The notes: generated by a model not told the origin, from the sequence alone. 64,000 nucleotides of DNA from Pseudomonadota bacterium (GCA_018817425.1 JAHITX010000093.1:1-64000), one strand, 5' to 3'; shown: positions 24,800 to 34,794, counted from the stretch's first letter. Program-made: numbers and translations.

Positions 24800-27778
24800 A
24801 TGAACATAACTACCGATTGTATTAATAAAAACATTTTTGAAGGGGATACGATTTCCGGCTACACTGTAAATAGAATAGCAGAACTTTCCGATATTAAATC
24901 TTTTTTTTATGAATTGAGACATATAAAGACAGGTTCAAGGCATATTCATATAAGCAATAGTGATAAAGAAAATACCTTTTCAGTAACTTTTAAGACAGTT
25001 CCTGAGGACTCAACCGGAGTAGCACATATACTGGAACATACGGTTTTGTGCGGGTCAAAAAATTATCCGGTACGGGATCCTTTTTTTTCCATGATCAAAA
25101 GAAGCCTTAATACATTTATGAATGCTTTTACCGCATCCGATTGGACTATGTATCCTTTTTCAACTCAGAACAAAAAAGATTATTATAATCTTATGGAAGT
25201 ATATCTTGATGCTGCTTTTTTCCCGCTTATAGAAGAACTTAATTTCAAGCAGGAAGGATACCGCATTGAAATGGATTTGTCTTCTTTAAAGGAACAAAGC
25301 CTTGTGTATAAAGGGGTTGTTTATAATGAGATGAAAGGAGCAATGTCTTCTCCGGATCAGGTTATGGGGCGTTCAATATTAAATGCTCTTTATCCTGAAA
25401 CCACATATGGTTTTAACTCCGGAGGAGATCCTGCCGTTATTCCGACCCTTACCTACGAGGATCTGAAGAAATTTCACAGCAGATATTATCATCCCAGTAA
25501 TGCTTATTTCTATACATATGGAAATATTCCTTTAGACGAAAGCCTTTCTTTTATTGATGAAAAAGTACTTGATAAATTTAGCCTTATAGATCCTCAAACA
25601 TCTGTTTCTTCACATCCCCGCTGGAATGAGCCGAAAAAGGTGCGCTATGTTTATCCTCTGGCAAAGAATGAGGAGCCGCTGAAAAAATACCAGATATGCA
25701 TGGCATGGCTTTTGTCGGATATAACCGATACTTTTGAATTGCTCATTCTTGTGCTTTTAGAGCATATCCTTATCGGAAATGCTTCTTCTCCTCTTCGCAA
25801 AGCTTTGATAGATTCCGGCCTTGGCTCTTCACTTTCCGATTCATCAGGATATGACCCTGGAAACAAAGATACGATGTTTGTCTGCGGTCTTAAGGATGTC
25901 AAGGAATCGGATGCCGATGTCATTGAAAAGATTTTCTTTGATACACTTTCAGATCTTTTCAAAAACGGTATTGATAAGAATCTTATCGAATCTGCTATTC
26001 ATCAGTTGGAGTTTAACCGCAAGGAAATAACAAATATTCCATATCCTTTCGGTATAAAACTCTTGCTTGCGTTTGCGGGAAGCTGGCTTCATGAAGGAGA
26101 TCCTGCCAGGATACTGAATCTTGATGCCGACCTTCAAAGATTACGGGAAGAATTATCAAAAGAACCCCTTTTTGAAAAGAGGATAAATAAATATTTTATA
26201 AAAAATAATCACAGGGTGCTTTTAACACTTGCCCCTGATCAGGATATGGAACAAAGAGAAAAAGAGCGTGTTACAGCAGAGCTTGAAAACATTAGAGCCG
26301 GTTTGACAAAAGAAAACATTGAGAAAATCTGTGAAGATGCAAAGCGTCTTGAAACGCTTCAGGTAAAAAAGGAAGATCTCTCTTGTCTTCCGACACTTGA
26401 AATTTCTGATATCCCACCATCTATTGAAAGTGTTAAAGAAAGCTCTTTATATAGCGATACTCCGGTTTTATGTTATGAACAGCCAACCGGGGGAATTTTA
26501 TACTTTACCGCGGTTGCAGGAACTCAAACGCTTGAGGAAAGACTTATTCCCCTTGTTCCGTTTTTCTGTTTTGCATTTTCTAAAATGGGTACATCCTTAA
26601 GGGATTACTCGGATATGGCTCAGCGCATCGATCTTTATACGGGTGGAATCGGACTTTCATCAAATGTAAGAACAGGATATGATAGTACCGGCTCGTATAT
26701 TCCTTTTCTTTCTTTTAATGGTAAATGCCTTGAAAGAAATGTTGATATGATGTTTGATATTTTAAATGAACTTGTTTTTGAAAACAATTTTTCCGATTAT
26801 ATCCGTTTAAAGAAGCTTCTTCTAGAATACCGGGCAGGTTTTGAATCAATGATTGTTCCAAATGGTCACAGATTGGCTATTTCACTAGCATCTAGAAACT
26901 TTAACAAAGCATCAAAACTAAGTGAAATATGGCATGGAATCCATCAATTGCTTTTCATAAAAAAAATAACTAAAGATCTTTGTGATGAAAAAGTAAAAAT
27001 AATTGCTGATGACTTGTCTTTGATAGCATCAAAAATTATGGCTAAAAATAATTTTAAAACAGCGCTTATAGCCGATAGTCATTTGCTATCCGAAGCGCTT
27101 CCAAAAACTTGTTTATTCCTAAACAACCTTCCGGAAAATATTTCAGATCATTATTTGGTAAATGATATTTTTGTAGAAGAAGTTTTGCCGAATGAGGGCT
27201 GGAGTACATCATCGGCAGTTTCTTTTGTGGCATATAATTTTGATGTGGTTAGAATGGAGCACGAAGATGCGCCTGCGCTTGCGGTTTTAAGCAAACTTTT
27301 AAAGTCAATGTATATTCACAGGGAAATCCGTGAAAAAGGTGGGGCATACGGCGGATATTCAACATATAATATTGAAGACGGGATTTTTTCTTACGCTTCT
27401 TACAGAGATCCGCATATAGTAAATACCTTAAATGTTTTCAAAAAAGCTCCTGCGTTTATCAAAAAGGGAAAATTTGGTAATGAAGATGTCAAGGAAGCAA
27501 TTTTGCAGGTTTGTTCCGAAATCGACAGGCCTGATACTCCGGGTATTGCAGCAATAAAAGCTTTTTACAGAAAAATTGTATCACTTTCGGATGAAATGAG
27601 AAAACGTTTTAAAAAGGGGGTTCTTGCTGTTACCCGCGAAAAAATAATCGATGTTTCAAACAGGTATCTTGAAGATAAAGATAATTCTTGCGGAATTGCT
27701 GTGATATCAGGGGAGGATAAGCTTAAATCGGCAAACGAACAACTGAAAGAATCACCGCTTAAGCTTTTTAGGATTTAA
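24800..27778 (+). CDS. M16C insulinase-family metallopeptidase (PreP-like)
   Basis: 992 aa, full length for the presequence-protease subfamily with two halves enclosing a chamber. The inverted zinc motif HILEH is at 76-80 with the distal glutamate in NEMKG (E177). The C-terminal half has the conserved REKGGAYGGYSTYN. It degrades short unstructured peptides, in the cytosol or the periplasm; no signal peptide is seen, so cytosol. GAGG lies before the ATG. Confidence 0.9.
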   Translation: MNITTDCINKNIFEGDTISGYTVNRIAELSDIKSFFYELRHIKTGSRHIHISNSDKENTFSVTFKTVPEDSTGVAHILEHTVLCGSKNYPVRDPFFSMIKRSLNTFMNAFTASDWTMYPFSTQNKKDYYNLMEVYLDAAFFPLIEELNFKQEGYRIEMDLSSLKEQSLVYKGVVYNEMKGAMSSPDQVMGRSILNALYPETTYGFNSGGDPAVIPTLTYEDLKKFHSRYYHPSNAYFYTYGNIPLDESLSFIDEKVLDKFSLIDPQTSVSSHPRWNEPKKVRYVYPLAKNEEPLKKYQICMAWLLSDITDTFELLILVLLEHILIGNASSPLRKALIDSGLGSSLSDSSGYDPGNKDTMFVCGLKDVKESDADVIEKIFFDTLSDLFKNGIDKNLIESAIHQLEFNRKEITNIPYPFGIKLLLAFAGSWLHEGDPARILNLDADLQRLREELSKEPLFEKRINKYFIKNNHRVLLTLAPDQDMEQREKERVTAELENIRAGLTKENIEKICEDAKRLETLQVKKEDLSCLPTLEISDIPPSIESVKESSLYSDTPVLCYEQPTGGILYFTAVAGTQTLEERLIPLVPFFCFAFSKMGTSLRDYSDMAQRIDLYTGGIGLSSNVRTGYDSTGSYIPFLSFNGKCLERNVDMMFDILNELVFENNFSDYIRLKKLLLEYRAGFESMIVPNGHRLAISLASRNFNKASKLSEIWHGIHQLLFIKKITKDLCDEKVKIIADDLSLIASKIMAKNNFKTALIADSHLLSEALPKTCLFLNNLPENISDHYLVNDIFVEEVLPNEGWSTSSAVSFVAYNFDVVRMEHEDAPALAVLSKLLKSMYIHREIREKGGAYGGYSTYNIEDGIFSYASYRDPHIVNTLNVFKKAPAFIKKGKFGNEDVKEAILQVCSEIDRPDTPGIAAIKAFYRKIVSLSDEMRKRFKKGVLAVTREKIIDVSNRYLEDKDNSCGIAVISGEDKLKSANEQLKESPLKLFRI

Positions 27779-27815
27779 CGAGAAAGCCTGAATAAACGTC
27801 AAAAGGAGACGTAAT

Positions 27816-28688
27816 ATGGAACAGAATAAAATAACTGTGCCTGATATAAAGGAAAGGAAAAAAAGCGGAAAAAAGATAACAATGCTTACCGCATATGATT
27901 ACCCGACAGCACTTCTTGTAGATAAGGCGGAAATTGATATCATACTTGTAGGTGATTCTCTTGCAATGGTGGTGCTTGGTTATAAAGATACTGTTTCGGT
28001 TACTATGGAAGAGATGCTTCATCATATAAAGGCAGTATCGGGTGCGGTAAAAAGAGCTTTGGTAATAGGGGATATGCCTTTCGGATCATATAATGTTTCA
28101 ATTAAAGAAGCGATTTATAATGCCAACCGAATGATGAAGGAGGCAAAAGCAGACTGTATAAAGCTTGAGGGTGGGTGCCGGGCGGCTCCTGTCGCAAAGG
28201 CGATTGTTGAAGCCGGAATTCCGGTTCAGGGACATATTGGTCTTACTCCTCAGACGGCATCATCTCTGGGCGGATTCAAGGTGCAGGGAAAGAGTTTTGA
28301 AGCTGCTCTTGCTCTTATCGAAGATGCAAAAGCGCTTGAAGATGCCGGTTGTTTTTCGGTAGTGCTTGAGGCTATCCCTTCTCCTATTGCAAAGATAATC
28401 ACAGAATCGATTTTGATTCCCACAATAGGAATTGGTGCAGGAATAGATTGTGATGGCCAGGTTCTTGTAACTCATGATTTGATAGGATTATTTGATAAAT
28501 TTACACCAAAATTTGTTAAGCAATATGCAAAAATAAGCGACATTATATTTTCATCAGTCAGCCAATATAAATCCGATGTTGAAACCTTGCAGTTTCCGGA
28601 GGAAAAGCATGGCTTTTCGATGAATCAGCAAGAGATTGAAAAACTTAAAGAAATTATAAACAATACACATAAAATTATGGATTCCTAA
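27816..28688 (+). CDS. panB: 3-methyl-2-oxobutanoate hydroxymethyltransferase
   Basis: 290 aa. First committed step of pantothenate synthesis: adds a hydroxymethyl group from methylene-tetrahydrofolate to 2-oxoisovalerate. Family text: MLTAYDYPTALLVDKAEIDI, VGDSLAMVVLGY, DMPFGSY, KLEGG, GHIGLTPQTASSLGGFKVQG and IGIGAGIDCDGQVLV. AAAGGAG precedes the ATG. A terminator-like stem-loop follows the stop. Confidence 0.95.
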   Translation: MEQNKITVPDIKERKKSGKKITMLTAYDYPTALLVDKAEIDIILVGDSLAMVVLGYKDTVSVTMEEMLHHIKAVSGAVKRALVIGDMPFGSYNVSIKEAIYNANRMMKEAKADCIKLEGGCRAAPVAKAIVEAGIPVQGHIGLTPQTASSLGGFKVQGKSFEAALALIEDAKALEDAGCFSVVLEAIPSPIAKIITESILIPTIGIGAGIDCDGQVLVTHDLIGLFDKFTPKFVKQYAKISDIIFSSVSQYKSDVETLQFPEEKHGFSMNQQEIEKLKEIINNTHKIMDS

Positions 28689-28691
28689 ATA

Positions 28692-28732
28692 GCCTGTTAG
28701 CAGGCCGGGTGAAAAAACATCCGGTTTGATTT
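28692..28732 (+). terminator. Terminator-like stem-loops after panB
   Basis: A small hairpin GCCTG/CAGGC (28692-28705) is followed at once by CCGGGTG/CATCCGG (28705-28724, one G-T pair) with a six-A loop and then TTTGATTT. The T-tract is interrupted, so termination may be partial. Confidence 0.5.
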
Positions 28733-28898
28733 GAGAGCTAAACCATTTTAATATTTTTCTTGCATTTCTTTAAGTTGTAATATAAATAGTCTTGGATTAA
28801 ATTAAGTGTATATTATTTACAGCAGTCTGATAACATATCATTATTACTTATAAGACTTAATGCTATTATAAACAAATGTGACCGTGGGAGGTGTCGGT

Positions 28899-29438
28899 AT
28901 AGCTATATTCAGACAAGCAAGCAGACCGGAGAAAGCAGACAAAACAAACATTAACCAGGACATACGGGCCAAAGAGGTAAGAGTAATAGATCCTGATGGA
29001 AATCAGTTAGGTATTCTGCCTACATATAGAGCTCTAGCTGCGGCAGCCGATTTTGGATTTGATCTGGTTGAAGTTTCGCCAACCGCTAATCCGCCTGTAT
29101 GTAAAATCATGGATTATGGACGTTATAAGTATGAACTGGTAAAGAAAAAGCAGGAAGCAAAAAAGAAACAAAGCACATTTCAGGTTAAAGAAATAAAGGT
29201 GCGACCCAAAACCAGTGATCATGATCTTAGTGTCAAAATAGATCATATAAAAAAGTTCATCGGAAAAAAAGATAAGGTAAAAGTTACGGTTGTTTTCAGA
29301 GGCCGTGAGATTACGCTGACGCAGCTAGGCAGGGAACTGCTTGAGAAAATTGTAAACAGTACCTCAGATATTGCTGTGGTTGAGCAAATGCCAAAATTTG
29401 AAGGGCGTGCCATGATAATGATTTTAGCTCCCAAGTGA
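28899..29438 (+). CDS. infC: Translation initiation factor IF-3, probable AUA start
   Basis: About 179 aa. Family text: IRAKEVRVIDPDGNQLGI, ALAAAADFGFDLVEVSPTANPPVCKIMDYGRYKYE, KEIKVRPKTSDHD and VTVVFRGREI. GGAGG at 28887-28891 lies 7 bases before an AUA at 28899; a second AUA follows at 28905. The only conventional start upstream, a GTG at 28878, has no ribosome site and would put the GGAGG inside the gene. IF-3 of E. coli starts with AUU and represses its own translation because IF-3 rejects non-canonical starts, so an AUA start fits the same autoregulation. First gene of infC-rpmI-rplT. Confidence 0.93.
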   Translation: MAIFRQASRPEKADKTNINQDIRAKEVRVIDPDGNQLGILPTYRALAAAADFGFDLVEVSPTANPPVCKIMDYGRYKYELVKKKQEAKKKQSTFQVKEIKVRPKTSDHDLSVKIDHIKKFIGKKDKVKVTVVFRGREITLTQLGRELLEKIVNSTSDIAVVEQMPKFEGRAMIMILAPK

Positions 29439-29505
29439 TTATTATTCATGTAGAAAACAAGATTTTATATAAAGTTATATAGCAGTTAAGATGAAGGAGA
29501 AGGTT

Positions 29506-29703
29506 ATGCCCAAGATAAAGACTAATCGTGGCGCAGCAAAACGATTTAAAAAAACAGGTTCAGGAAAATTTAAGTTTGCCAAGTCCAATGGAAGCCACAT
29601 ACTTACGAAAAAGACAACAAAACGGAAACGTTCGTTGCGTAAGAAAAATATGATAGACAAAACAAATCAAAGAGAGATTAGATTGCTTCTTCCTAATAGT
29701 TGA
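29506..29703 (+). CDS. rpmI: 50S ribosomal protein L35
   Basis: 65 aa from the ATG at 29506 ([20 protein letters not shown]), with AAGGAG 7-8 bases upstream. An in-frame ATG at 29491 precedes the ribosome site and is rejected. Basic protein between infC and rplT, the standard order. Confidence 0.96.
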   Translation: MPKIKTNRGAAKRFKKTGSGKFKFAKSNGSHILTKKTTKRKRSLRKKNMIDKTNQREIRLLLPNS

Positions 29704-29780
29704 TTTGATAGGATTAAATATAATTATTTTAAATATTATGAGTTATTTGTTTTATTTGTATATAAGTAAGGAGATTAGAA

Positions 29781-30131
29781 ATGCGTGTTAAAAGAGGTTT
29801 TAAGGCAAGGCACAGAAGAAAAAAGGTTTTAAAGCTTGCCAAGGGTTTTCGTGGAGGTCACAGTAAATTATTCCGGACAGCAGCTGATACGGTAGACAGA
29901 GCTTTAGCATATGCATACCGTGATCGCAGAACTTGTAAACGTGATTTCCGCAAATTGTGGATAATAAGAATAAATGCTGCTGCGCGAATCAATAATTTAT
30001 CATACAGCAAGTTTATGCATGGGCTTAAACTGGCAAATATTGATCTTGATCGTAAAGTTCTTGCAGATCTGGCAATATCGGATCCCAGCGGATTTGCACA
30101 ATTGGCCGGCATAGCTTTGCAGCAGGCTTGA
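29781..30131 (+). CDS. rplT: 50S ribosomal protein L20
   Basis: 116 aa, [20 protein letters not shown] at the N-terminus and [20 protein letters not shown] in the middle. Needed early in 50S assembly; in many bacteria L20 also represses its operon by binding the leader RNA. TAAGGAG precedes the ATG. Confidence 0.96.
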   Translation: MRVKRGFKARHRRKKVLKLAKGFRGGHSKLFRTAADTVDRALAYAYRDRRTCKRDFRKLWIIRINAAARINNLSYSKFMHGLKLANIDLDRKVLADLAISDPSGFAQLAGIALQQA

Positions 30132-30252
30132 AAATACAGCTTGTATAGAAAATTGATGATGTATCAAAAATAAATTTATGCCGGTTTTTTGATGCGCTTT
30201 TCACTAGTTTTATTCTGATCATCTCAAGTAAAATTATAGCAAGACGATTAAA

Positions 30253-31260
30253 GTGGAAAAAACAATAGAAGAGATTTGTGCCGAAGCTTTTAAAGAAATT
30301 GAAATTGCAAAAAGCAGCGAAAGCTTAAATGCAATTTCCGTAAAATACCTGGGAAGAAAGGGGGTTATTACTCAATTTCTTAGAAGCATATCAAAGCTAC
30401 CTTCCGAAGAAAGACCAAGAGCAGGGGAAAAAGCTAACGAAGCAAAGAAGATTTTAGATAATGCAATAAAAGATGCAATAAACAAATTTGAATCTAATGC
30501 CTCAGAATCAGATGACTTTATAGATGTTTCATTGCCTGGAAGAGCTGTTAACCCCGGATCGCTTCATCCTGTTACACAGATTATGAGGCAAATTTGCGAT
30601 ATATTTACCCGAATGGGGTTTAATATTGTAGAAGGGCCCGAAATTGAGAATGACTACTATAATTTTGAAGCTCTCAACATACCAAAATATCATCCTGCAA
30701 GAGATATGCAGGATACTTTTTATGTTTCGGATAATATCGTCTTAAGAACACACACCTCGCCTGTACAGGTGCGCATCATGGAAAAACGCAAACCTCCTAT
30801 TAAAATAATTGCTCCCGGAAAAGTATATCGCAGTGATTCCGATATTACTCATACACCTATGTTTCACCAGGTGGAAGGACTGATGGTTGGTGAAAACATA
30901 TCTTTTGGAGATCTTAAAGGAATTCTTACCAATTTTTTCCATTTGTTGTTTGACGATAAGACAAGTTTAAGATTCCGGCCAAGTTTTTTCCCTTTTACAG
31001 AGCCCAGTGCCGAGGTTGATATTCTGTGTGTTATGTGCAGAGGCAAAGGTTGCAGGGTTTGCTCATATACCGGTTGGCTTGAAGTGCTTGGTTCCGGCAT
31101 GGTTCACCCAGCGGTGTTTGAAAATGTAGGATATGACACATCTAAAATAACCGGATTCGCCTTTGGAATGGGAGTTGAGCGCATTACAATGCTGAAATAT
31201 GGTATTGATGATATCCGCAAATTTTTCGAAAACGATTTAAGATTCTTAAGGCAGTTCTGA
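30253..31260 (+). CDS. pheS: Phenylalanine-tRNA ligase alpha subunit
   Basis: 335 aa with a GTG start. N-terminal coiled coil (about 1-85), then class II motifs: HPVTQIMRQICDIFTRMGF, motif 2 FRPSFFPFTEPSAEVD and motif 3 GFAFGMGVERITML. The tetramer partner PheT starts 1 bp after its stop. Confidence 0.95.
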   Translation: MEKTIEEICAEAFKEIEIAKSSESLNAISVKYLGRKGVITQFLRSISKLPSEERPRAGEKANEAKKILDNAIKDAINKFESNASESDDFIDVSLPGRAVNPGSLHPVTQIMRQICDIFTRMGFNIVEGPEIENDYYNFEALNIPKYHPARDMQDTFYVSDNIVLRTHTSPVQVRIMEKRKPPIKIIAPGKVYRSDSDITHTPMFHQVEGLMVGENISFGDLKGILTNFFHLLFDDKTSLRFRPSFFPFTEPSAEVDILCVMCRGKGCRVCSYTGWLEVLGSGMVHPAVFENVGYDTSKITGFAFGMGVERITMLKYGIDDIRKFFENDLRFLRQF

Positions 31261-31261
31261 T

Positions 31262-33676
31262 ATGAAAGTTAGTTTAAGCTGGCTTAAAGATTATGTTACT
31301 ATAGAAACAGATATTAACGATCTGGCATCTGCGCTTACAATGACAGGGCTTGAGGTAGAATCTGTTACAAATACATTTGACTATCTTGAAAAGGTAGTGG
31401 TTGGGCGTATTATTGAAATTAATCCTCATCCCAATGCAGATAAATTAAGAATTTGTCGTGTTGATACAGGAGATGCTCTTTTACAGGTTGTTTGCGGTGC
31501 GCCGAATATAAAAGAAAATATGCTTGTCCCGTTTGCCATGCATGGAACGCTTCTTCCTGATGGGACGTTGATTGAAGCGTGCGAAGTACGCGGGCAAAGA
31601 TCTGAAGGAATGCTTTGCAGCGAAAAAGAACTTGAACTTGGTGATGATAAAAGTGGTGTATTGGTTCTTTCTGATAAGTGCCGGGAAGGCAGTAGTATTG
31701 CCGCTGCACTTGGTTTATCGGATTATACACTTGAAATAGGCTTAACGCCAAACCGCTCCGATTGCACAAGTGTTATAGGAATAGCAAGAGAAGTAGCTGC
31801 GATACAAAAAACGAAAATAAAATATCCTTTTGTAAATCAAATTTGTAATGATAAGAAGCAAAGAAATTTGATTTCAGTAGAGATAGAAGCACCCGATCAT
31901 TGCCCAAGATATGCCGCAGGACTTGTAAGAGATATAACAGTTGCTCCGTCTCCTTTCTGGCTCAGGAAACGTCTTTTATCAGTAGGGCAAAGACCCATAA
32001 ACAATATCGTAGATATAAGTAATTTTGTGATGCTGGAATGCGGGCAACCTCTTCATACGTTTGACTTTGACCAGGTGGCAGAAAACAAAATTGTAGTTCG
32101 TACGGCAAAAAAAGGCGAAGTTTTTGTAACCCTTGATGGGAAAAACCGGGTTATGGATGAAGAAATGCTTCTTATTTGTGACGGCAAAAAACCTGTCGCA
32201 ATAGCAGGTGTAATGGGAGGAGAAAATTCCGAAATTGCTGGTACAACAAAACAGGTTTTGATAGAAAGCGCGTATTTTAATCCCTTAAGCATCCGTAAAA
32301 CTTCAAAAAAACTCGGTCTTAGTACTGAATCCTCATATCGGTTCGAGCGGGGAGTAGATCCTGATGGAACATTAAGAGCACTTGCAAGAGCTGCCGAACT
32401 TATTACTGAGATCGGCAAAGGTAAAATTATTGAATCAATTACTGACGAATATCCGTTAAAACAAAAAAGCGATGTAATTGAGCTTAGTGTAAGTAAGACC
32501 AATAATTTGCTTGGCATAAAACTGGATAGAGACAAAATACAATCATTGCTTGAATCTATCGAATTTAAAGTGGAAAATAATGATTCAGATACAATCAAAG
32601 TAACTCCGCCTTCTTTCAGGGTTGATATTTCAAGGTCTGTTGACCTTATGGAAGAAGCGGCGCGTTTATATGGATATAATAACATTCCCACTACACAGCC
32701 TCTTATGCAGGCAGAAGCTGTGCATCCCTTAAAAACTCGGGTTTTAAGAGAAAACATCAGAAATATAATGACAGGACTTTCGTTCACTGAGGCTATTAAT
32801 TATAGTTTCATAAATGAATCAGCATGTGATCGTCTTAAACTTTCTCCCGATGACCCAAAAAGAAAAATGGTTCATGTGCTAAATCCTCTTTCTGAAGAAC
32901 AGAATGTTATGAGGCCGTCTCTTGTCCCAGGCCTTCTTGAAACCATGCGACGCAATTTATCTTATCAGGTAAAAAACCTTAAGATTTATGAAATCGGGAA
33001 AATATTTTCAAGTAAAGGCAAAGACAGCCTTCCTGAAGAAACAGAAATGATTACGGGCCTGTGGACCGGCGACCGTTATGATTTGGCCTGGTATGCCAAA
33101 GAGATAAATTGTGATTTTTATGATATAAAAGGTGTTGTTGAAGCCCTTCTGGCTGCTTTGCAAATAAACGATATTAAATTTGAAAAACTGCCATTTGAAT
33201 TATGCAATTATACAAGATATGGATATACCGCCGGCATTATGGCAGGTAAAGAATTAATAGGGCATGTTGGAGAAATACACCCTGAAGTTCTTGCTAACTT
33301 CGATTTAAAACAGACAGCTTTTATATTTGAATTAAACAGCCACAGCCTTCTTAAGCTTTCAAACCTTGCAAGAAAATCTAAACAACAGCCAAGATTTCCT
33401 TTGGCAACAAGAGATATTACTATTATAATAGATCAAGATATCGAAGCTATGTCTATCATAGAAAATATTAACAGTTTCGGTGAAACACTTATAGAAAAGA
33501 CTTTGCTGTTTGATATCTTCGAAGGGGCTCCAATTCCGCCTGCAAAAAAAAGTGTTTCAATAAGAATAACCTACAGATCTTCGGAAAAAACTCTTGAAGA
33601 TGATGAGGTTAACAATATACATAAAAATATTACAGACAGGCTAATCAAGAAATTTGGTGCATCATTGCCGGCCTGA
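31262..33676 (+). CDS. pheT: Phenylalanine-tRNA ligase beta subunit
   Basis: 804 aa, full length. N-terminal tRNA-binding EMAP-like domain (VVVGRIIEINPHPNADKLRICRVD, about 43-66), B3/4 editing domain (HCPRYAAGLV; GQPLHTFDFD), B5 domain and C-terminal anticodon-binding FDX-ACB domain (PRFPLATRDITIIID). Overlapping-operon partner of pheS. Confidence 0.96.
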   Translation: MKVSLSWLKDYVTIETDINDLASALTMTGLEVESVTNTFDYLEKVVVGRIIEINPHPNADKLRICRVDTGDALLQVVCGAPNIKENMLVPFAMHGTLLPDGTLIEACEVRGQRSEGMLCSEKELELGDDKSGVLVLSDKCREGSSIAAALGLSDYTLEIGLTPNRSDCTSVIGIAREVAAIQKTKIKYPFVNQICNDKKQRNLISVEIEAPDHCPRYAAGLVRDITVAPSPFWLRKRLLSVGQRPINNIVDISNFVMLECGQPLHTFDFDQVAENKIVVRTAKKGEVFVTLDGKNRVMDEEMLLICDGKKPVAIAGVMGGENSEIAGTTKQVLIESAYFNPLSIRKTSKKLGLSTESSYRFERGVDPDGTLRALARAAELITEIGKGKIIESITDEYPLKQKSDVIELSVSKTNNLLGIKLDRDKIQSLLESIEFKVENNDSDTIKVTPPSFRVDISRSVDLMEEAARLYGYNNIPTTQPLMQAEAVHPLKTRVLRENIRNIMTGLSFTEAINYSFINESACDRLKLSPDDPKRKMVHVLNPLSEEQNVMRPSLVPGLLETMRRNLSYQVKNLKIYEIGKIFSSKGKDSLPEETEMITGLWTGDRYDLAWYAKEINCDFYDIKGVVEALLAALQINDIKFEKLPFELCNYTRYGYTAGIMAGKELIGHVGEIHPEVLANFDLKQTAFIFELNSHSLLKLSNLARKSKQQPRFPLATRDITIIIDQDIEAMSIIENINSFGETLIEKTLLFDIFEGAPIPPAKKSVSIRITYRSSEKTLEDDEVNNIHKNITDRLIKKFGASLPA

Positions 33677-33697
33677 TAAACAAGTATTCAAGCCTGA

Positions 33698-34069
33698 GTG
33701 ATCAAGATGCAAGACAATTCATATCCTGAAATAAAGATACCTGATAAGCTATATTTTAAAATAGGGGAGGTCGGCAAAATAACCGGTCTGCCTTCTTCTG
33801 TTATCAGGTTCTGGGAAACTGAATTTTCAAAAATCAACCCTAAACGAACTCCTGCCGGGCAGCGCCATTACAAAAGAAGCGATGTTGAGCTTATTTTAAA
33901 AATAAAACATCTTCTTTACGATAAAAAGTTTACTATCCAGGGGGCAATAAATCATCTTGGTTCAGATAAAAGTGAAAACAAATCTTCTCTAAAAACATTA
34001 GATTCAGTAACCGATGTAGTTAAAGAACTTCGCAAGGAGTTGATTGAAATACGAAACATATTAAGTTAA
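33698..34069 (+). CDS. MerR-family transcriptional regulator
   Basis: 123 aa (GTG at 33698; an ATG at 33707 is equally possible). N-terminal MerR winged helix YFKIGEVGKITGLPSSVIRFWETEF, then QRHYKRSDVELILKIKHLLYD; short C-terminal tail without sensor cysteines. Position right after pheT is where some proteobacteria carry ihfA and a MerR-like gene. A miniature element begins 6 bp after the stop. Confidence 0.85.
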   Translation: MIKMQDNSYPEIKIPDKLYFKIGEVGKITGLPSSVIRFWETEFSKINPKRTPAGQRHYKRSDVELILKIKHLLYDKKFTIQGAINHLGSDKSENKSSLKTLDSVTDVVKELRKELIEIRNILS

Positions 34070-34075
34070 TAGATA

Positions 34076-34217
34076 GAGCCAGTTTCAAAACGTCCCATTT
34101 TGACCGATCTCTGCGTTGGGCTCAAATTTTAATCCTCGAAATACTCTATGTATTCCTATGGTTAAAATTTTCGCCCGCCTTGACCTTGATCAAACTAAAA
34201 CGTTTTGAAAGTGGCTC
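34076..34217 (+). mobile_element. Miniature inverted-repeat element, family 1, copy A
   Basis: 142 bp with imperfect 18-bp ends: GAGCCAGTTTCAAAACGT at left, ACGTTTTGAAAGTGGCTC at right (one mismatch). The interior, including CTCGAAATACTCTATGTATT, matches the reverse complement of 41707-41847. It encodes nothing and lies between merR and aroQ; its right end supplies apparent in-frame codons upstream of aroQ. No clear target duplication at this copy. Confidence 0.75.
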
Positions 34218-34233
34218 GATGGAAAAAAGGGGG

Positions 34234-34674
34234 ATGAAATTGCAGAAGATTATAGTTATCCATGGTCCAAATCTTAATATGCTTGGGGAAAGAGAGCCGG
34301 ATAAATATGGAACTACAACTCTTACTGATATTAATAAAGAACTTGTCAGGTTAGGGAAAAAGCTCGGACTTGGTGTGGATACTTTTCAATCGAATCATGA
34401 AGGATTGATCGTTGATAAAATTCAGGAAGCTTCGCGAATATACCATGGGCTTATAATTAATCCTGCGGCATTTACCCATACAAGTATTGCAATAAGAGAT
34501 TCTCTTCTACTGCTTAAAGTTCCAATAATAGAAGTACACCTTTCAAATATTTTCAAAAGAGAACCTTTTCGCCATAAATCCATGGTATCGGATATTGCAA
34601 CAGCAGGCATGTTTGGTTTCGGTCACTTGGGATATTATATGGCTCTTGAGGCGATATCCAAGCTGCTTAAATAA
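34234..34674 (+). CDS. aroQ: Type II 3-dehydroquinate dehydratase
   Basis: 146 aa from the ATG at 34234, the usual length. Third step of the shikimate pathway. Conserved HGPNLNMLGEREPDKYG, QSNHEGLIVDKI, INPAAFTHTSIAIRDSL and EVHLSNIFKREPFRHKS (tyrosine, histidine and arginine active-site residues present). Longer in-frame starts run back into the miniature element and are rejected. Confidence 0.93.
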   Translation: MKLQKIIVIHGPNLNMLGEREPDKYGTTTLTDINKELVRLGKKLGLGVDTFQSNHEGLIVDKIQEASRIYHGLIINPAAFTHTSIAIRDSLLLLKVPIIEVHLSNIFKREPFRHKSMVSDIATAGMFGFGHLGYYMALEAISKLLK

Positions 34675-34736
34675 TGAAGGGGCGGGTTTTTCCTTTTAGT
34701 GCAAAAAAACCAAAATATTTTTCTGCCAAAAAAACC

Positions 34737-34783
34737 TTGACAAGGATACCCAGCGCGGTTATGAGTAAATAAACTACTCATAA
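34737..34783 (+). promoter_or_regulatory. Promoter with overlapping palindromic operator
   Basis: TTGACA at 34737-34742, a 17-bp spacer and TATGAG at 34760-34765. A perfect inverted repeat with 9-bp arms, TTATGAGTA and TACTCATAA (34759-34767 and 34775-34783), covers the -10. The ribosome site AAAGGAG follows at once, then the GTG start of a winged-helix gene, so the product probably represses itself. Confidence 0.65.
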
Positions 34784-34794
34784 AGGAGTTTTTT

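Noticed and set aside
34180-34233. N-terminal extension of AroQ
   Set aside because: These codons lie in or next to the miniature element, and the family starts at the downstream ATG.
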